Below are positions 61,295-64,000 of a DNA stretch of 64,000 bases, in pieces. The position numbers and the translations under genes are program-made. Origin of the DNA: Chitinophaga agri (GTDB lineage: Bacteria; Bacteroidota; Bacteroidia; Chitinophagales; Chitinophagaceae); assembly GCF_010093065.1 (NCBI RefSeq), contig NZ_CP048113.1, positions 4,774,001 through 4,838,000 on the forward strand. Direction: 5' to 3'. The first letter of the stretch is position 1. Each line of letters starts with the position of its first letter. Below the pieces are notes generated by a model that was given only the letters and a program-made list of their open reading frames with translations, did no database searches and was not told the origin of the DNA.

Positions 61295-61996
61295 TTAATA
61301 GGTAGATACCTGAGACGCACTGGGTACTTCCCACAATTTAGTTACACTGGAAGTAGTGATGTTCCTGTAACGTACCCGCAGATTTTTACTTTCTGTACGC
61401 ACAATGTTAGTCCCTCCACTGAAGGTGCCACCATTGATGTTCACTGTTACGTTGTACTGACCGCTACCATTCGTACGTAATACTTTACCGAAGGTGGTCA
61501 CTCTGAAATTGTTAATATTGATCGTACCGTCTGCATTTATCTGCAATACCTTATCTGCTGCTTTCTGGGCTATACAGTTATTCAGTGTCACGGTACCTGC
61601 CGACTTCAATGTCATTGCATCTTCTCCTACATCCAGCCATTCCACATTCTCAAGTGTTGCGTTACCGTATACATGCACGCCATCACAACCCGGCGCACCA
61701 ATTTTTACATTCTTAAGTACGGCGCCGTTCTCAAGTTTGAAGATCGGCTTCTGACCTTCAGACTGGCTGCCATCACCCAGGCCCTGGGCGATGATAGTGT
61801 TCCCCTTGCCGTCATAGGTCTGACCGGCTTTTACAACAATGGTGGCTGTAATTGGTACATTCGCAAAAGGTGTTACACCTATAGCAGCTGCAACGTCAGG
61901 CGTCATGTTGGATACATCAGTGCTGTGATCTTTCGTACAGCCCATAGCAAGAGCGCCAGCCAATACGGCCGACATCAACATCTTGTTTGTTTTCAT
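61295..61996 (-). CDS. Pectate lyase, PL3 family, lipoprotein
   Basis: A 233-residue parallel beta-helix lyase with a lipoprotein signal (lipobox LAMGC, Cys20), so anchored in the outer membrane or periplasm. The PL3 core begins VKAGQTYDGKGNTIIAQG and continues with SEGQKPIFKLENGAVLKNVKIG, DGVHVYGNATLENVEWLDVGEDAMTLK, AQKAADKVLQINADGTININNF and GKVLRTNGSGQY. It matches PL3 lyases in length (mature part about 200 residues). It cleaves polygalacturonate by beta-elimination, marking a plant-polysaccharide user. No SusCD pair or other pectin enzyme is nearby. Confidence 0.9.
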   Translation of the reverse strand: MKTNKMLMSAVLAGALAMGCTKDHSTDVSNMTPDVAAAIGVTPFANVPITATIVVKAGQTYDGKGNTIIAQGLGDGSQSEGQKPIFKLENGAVLKNVKIGAPGCDGVHVYGNATLENVEWLDVGEDAMTLKSAGTVTLNNCIAQKAADKVLQINADGTININNFRVTTFGKVLRTNGSGQYNVTVNINGGTFSGGTNIVRTESKNLRVRYRNITTSSVTKLWEVPSASQVSTY

Positions 61997-62537
61997 GTCA
62001 GTAGAATTTATAAGTGATTAATGAATCATAATGTGGATATTCAGGTCATGGCTGTGCCAATACCATATAGGTTCATTTTAAAAAACAACACGCACTGAAA
62101 TGGAAAAAAGGGTTAAATGAATCTGGGTTCTCTCTGGATTGAACTACAGGTTCTATTGTTCGCTATTCGTTCTATTGCCGGTTGATAAGGTTACTGTAGG
62201 TTGATGACCGAAATTATCTAAAAACATTACACAACTACATAAACCTGAACGATATTTTTACGCAATCGTTCTCGGTATCGATTCCGTAAATAAATTATTT
62301 GCTTTTGTCAAGTATGGGCCATTTTTTGATAGCGTTGAGGACATTTTTACCCCCCGAAAAATCTCTTTCGCGGCATGGTCGCTGCCGATACGAATCCTGG
62401 CCGGAAGGCCTGCCGAAAATATCCAGCTGTATCCTCAAAAAAACATGACGACAGCAAGTACTTTAGTTGCCATCGTCATATATAAACACGTATATCCTTT
62501 ACTATAAATGCTTCTAACGGATTTAAATTTCATCCTT
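61997..62537. other. 541-base gap, no gene seen
   Basis: The stretch between the pectate lyase and a small exported protein is AT-rich. It holds no open frame with a plausible start, no consensus -33/-7 pair on either strand and no hairpin with T-tract that I could support. It presumably contains the lyase promoter. Confidence 0.5.
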
Positions 62538-62885
62538 TTACTTTCCTTCCAGGCGTTGTGCCTCCTGATAACTTCCCAGTCTGAGCTTCACAGGAAACTG
62601 TGTTTGCTTCTCCCAGTTCCATTCTTTCTTGCAAAAAAAACCAAAATGTTGATCATAATAATCGTTCGGTTTTAAAGGGGACTTCACGACCCTGTTTTGC
62701 ATATCAGGAGGTATCTGAAACGACGATAAATACAAGGGAGAAAATGCCTCCTTCCTGTCCGTTAGCCACGATTTGCTTGACTTAGTCAAAGGATAAAGTG
62801 GTCCTACGATCAATCTCACCTGGGCAGATACTTGCGTAAGGCAAGCAATTAGCAATAAACCTGCTATAATAGCCGCTCTTCTCAT
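62538..62885 (-). CDS. Small exported protein of unknown function
   Basis: I do not recognise a family. The 115-residue product has a signal peptide (about 1-21, ending TQVSAQ) and a mature part rich in Lys, Pro, Ser and aromatic residues (VGPLYPLTKSSKSWLTDRKE, DYYDQHFGFFCKKEWNWEKQ), with a single cysteine. No membrane helix or repeat is seen. The ATG at 62885 is preferred to a TTG at 62891. It begins 32 bases after the Sua5-type gene on the same strand and may share its transcript. Confidence 0.6.
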   Translation of the reverse strand: MRRAAIIAGLLLIACLTQVSAQVRLIVGPLYPLTKSSKSWLTDRKEAFSPLYLSSFQIPPDMQNRVVKSPLKPNDYYDQHFGFFCKKEWNWEKQTQFPVKLRLGSYQEAQRLEGK

Positions 62886-62917
62886 ATTCAATTTATTTTT
62901 AAACGCATGATCATCTT

Positions 62918-63535
62918 TTATACAAGGGCCTCCCAGCTACCTGCGCCTTCCCTGATCAGTTCCGGTTCATCGCCTGTACAATCTACAACAGTGGAAAAGG
63001 CCATCCCGCCAATCCCGCCATCTACCACAATGTCTACGATGTTGCCAAATTTCTCATGTATGATCTCAGGGTCTGTGTATTCCTCTACGTATTCTTCAAT
63101 AGGAAGGGAGGTACTCATCACCGGGTTACCAAGTTCTTTGACGATCGTCCGGGCGATGTTATTATCGGGGATGCGTATACCAACCGTATCCTTCTTCTGT
63201 TTCAGCAAACGGGGAACAGCCCGGCTGGCTGGCAGAATAAAAGTATATGGTCCAGGCAATGCCTTTTTCAGCATACGGAAAATGGGCGTATCCACACTTT
63301 TCGCATAGTCCGATAAATGGCTGAGGTCATAACATACGAATGAGAACTGGGCTTTGGCCGGGTTAATATGTTTGATACGACAGATCCGTTCCACTGCTTT
63401 GGTCTGACAAATATCGCACCCCATACCATACACGGTATCGGTAGGATAGATAATCACACCTCCGTCTTTCAGACACTCAGTGATTGTCTTTAGATGTCGC
63501 GGATTCGGATTGTCCGGATGTACTGTTAAGAGCAT
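62918..63535 (-). CDS. L-threonylcarbamoyladenylate synthase, Sua5/YciO/YrdC family
   Basis: A 205-residue enzyme of the YrdC-like fold, making threonylcarbamoyl-AMP for t6A37 tRNA modification. Features are GGVIIYPTDTVYGMGCDICQ (P-loop-like KxR/S region), IKHINPAKAQFSFVCYDLSHL, PGPYTFILPASRAVPRLLKQK, VGIRIPDNNIARTIVKELGNPVMSTSLP and a closing VDCTGDEPELIREGAG. The short form without the Sua5 C-terminal domain resembles YciO as well as TsaC; function is assigned by family. A TAGTTTCG near-match to the -7 consensus lies upstream. Confidence 0.87.
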   Translation of the reverse strand: MLLTVHPDNPNPRHLKTITECLKDGGVIIYPTDTVYGMGCDICQTKAVERICRIKHINPAKAQFSFVCYDLSHLSDYAKSVDTPIFRMLKKALPGPYTFILPASRAVPRLLKQKKDTVGIRIPDNNIARTIVKELGNPVMSTSLPIEEYVEEYTDPEIIHEKFGNIVDIVVDGGIGGMAFSTVVDCTGDEPELIREGAGSWEALV

Positions 63536-63643
63536 AATACGAATTTACGAAACTACTGCGGAAGCGCCCCAATTTCCAGGCCAACAGCTGTTGCACATTA
63601 AATAATCTTACTATCTTTCGGACCAATTTGAAAAACCAATCGG

Positions 63644-64000
63644 ATGAATACAAAGGGGATTGTTCCGAGAACATGGAGAAGGCTAAAAAGGATTGCACTT
63701 ATTCTGTTTATAGCACAATTTGTTTACATCATTATCTTAAAGTGGATCAATCCGCCCATTACGCTAACCATGATATCCAGCTGGTTTAGTCTGATGGGAA
63801 CGGATAAGCACTTTCATAAAACCTGGGTCAATTACGACGAGATATCCCAACATGCCAAACTGGCGGTACTGGCTAGTGAGGACCAACTCTTTCCTGATCA
63901 TAATGGCTTCGACTTCAAGTCCATCGAAAAAGCGATGAAGCATAATCAGAAAAGTAAAAAGATCAGAGGCGCCAGCACCATCAGTCAGCAGGTAGCAAAA
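63644..64000 (+). CDS. mtgA: Monofunctional peptidoglycan glycosyltransferase, partial (3' end beyond window)
   Basis: The 119 codons in the window begin at the ATG at 63644 and run off the edge. One membrane helix (about 18-34) anchors the protein. The GT51 domain starts with VNYDEISQHAKLAVLASEDQLFPDHNGFDFKSIEKAM, with the catalytic Glu in ASEDQ, and continues with GASTISQQVAK. It polymerises lipid II into glycan chains in the periplasm. Without the C-terminal part, a bifunctional penicillin-binding protein cannot be ruled out, but the short N-terminus favours the monofunctional MtgA. Confidence 0.9.
   Translation, partial: MNTKGIVPRTWRRLKRIALILFIAQFVYIIILKWINPPITLTMISSWFSLMGTDKHFHKTWVNYDEISQHAKLAVLASEDQLFPDHNGFDFKSIEKAMKHNQKSKKIRGASTISQQVAK

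Noticed and set aside
1..64000. CRISPR arrays, rRNA, tRNA, IS elements or prophage
   Set aside because: No regularly spaced direct repeats of CRISPR length, no transposase or integrase genes, and no conserved tRNA or rRNA segments were seen by eye; a covariance-model scan would be needed to exclude small RNAs.

Overview
The window looks like chromosome from a member of the Bacteroidota, most likely a Chitinophaga-like Chitinophagaceae. The evidence is a GldH gliding lipoprotein, a fused CcoN-CcoO oxidase subunit, a GLPGLI protein beside an outer-membrane beta-barrel protein, LytTR and OmpR two-component systems, futalosine-pathway menaquinone synthesis (MqnC), a BatD/BatE pair, and many start-proximal TAnnTTTG (-7) boxes of the Bacteroidota primary sigma factor. 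No phage, insertion sequence, CRISPR array, rRNA or tRNA was recognised.

Layout. 0-10 kb: proC (cut by the window edge), a secreted staphylococcal-type nuclease, a 1102-residue helicase with an embedded PD-(D/E)XK nuclease, a degenerate HNH-like protein downstream of dusB, a CPBP membrane protease, then DUF2007-cdsA-psd for phosphatidylethanolamine synthesis and a small Cys-Cys-rich secreted protein. 10-19.7 kb: a HAD nucleotidase, an SDR reductase, BatD-BatE, a LytTR regulator with an apparently truncated sensor kinase, a yicC-gldH-kinase-regulator run, and a pseudouridine synthase.

19.7-30.7 kb is the clearest functional block. A Crp/Fnr regulator is followed by the cbb3 oxidase module: ccoI, ccoS, ccoNO, ccoQ, ccoP, ccoG, fixH, a SafE-like protein and hemN. 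Together these cover copper loading, oxidase structure, assembly and oxygen-independent heme synthesis for microaerobic respiration. FNR-like dyads lie before ccoI, and three abutting TGAT-N4-ATCA dyads lie before ccoS.

30.7-46 kb: a gap with DnaA-box-like sites, an LpxD-type acyltransferase, an extended SDR, a 3-hydroxyacyl-CoA dehydrogenase, pheS, and an OmpR-type two-component pair transcribed away from a GLPGLI/outer-membrane pair across a phased TTAAC array. A hydroxypyruvate-isomerase-like protein, an acetyltransferase, a lipoprotein and mqnC follow. 46-51.2 kb: four co-directional protease genes (two retropepsin-like, two M16). 51-64 kb: a DUF1311 protein, a YitT protein, an arginase-fold protein with a damaged metal site, a glycosyltransferase-like protein, an ArsC/Spx-like protein bordered by 7-bp repeats, polA, an acetyltransferase, a secreted C1-type aminopeptidase, a PL3 pectate lyase, a Sua5-type enzyme and the start of mtgA.

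The most novel signals are regulatory: the three abutting FNR-like dyads, the 10-bp phased TTAAC array, the heptanucleotide repeats around the ArsC-like gene, and a well-formed promoter pointing into an apparently empty gap. Function calls rest on motif recognition by eye; no database search was possible.
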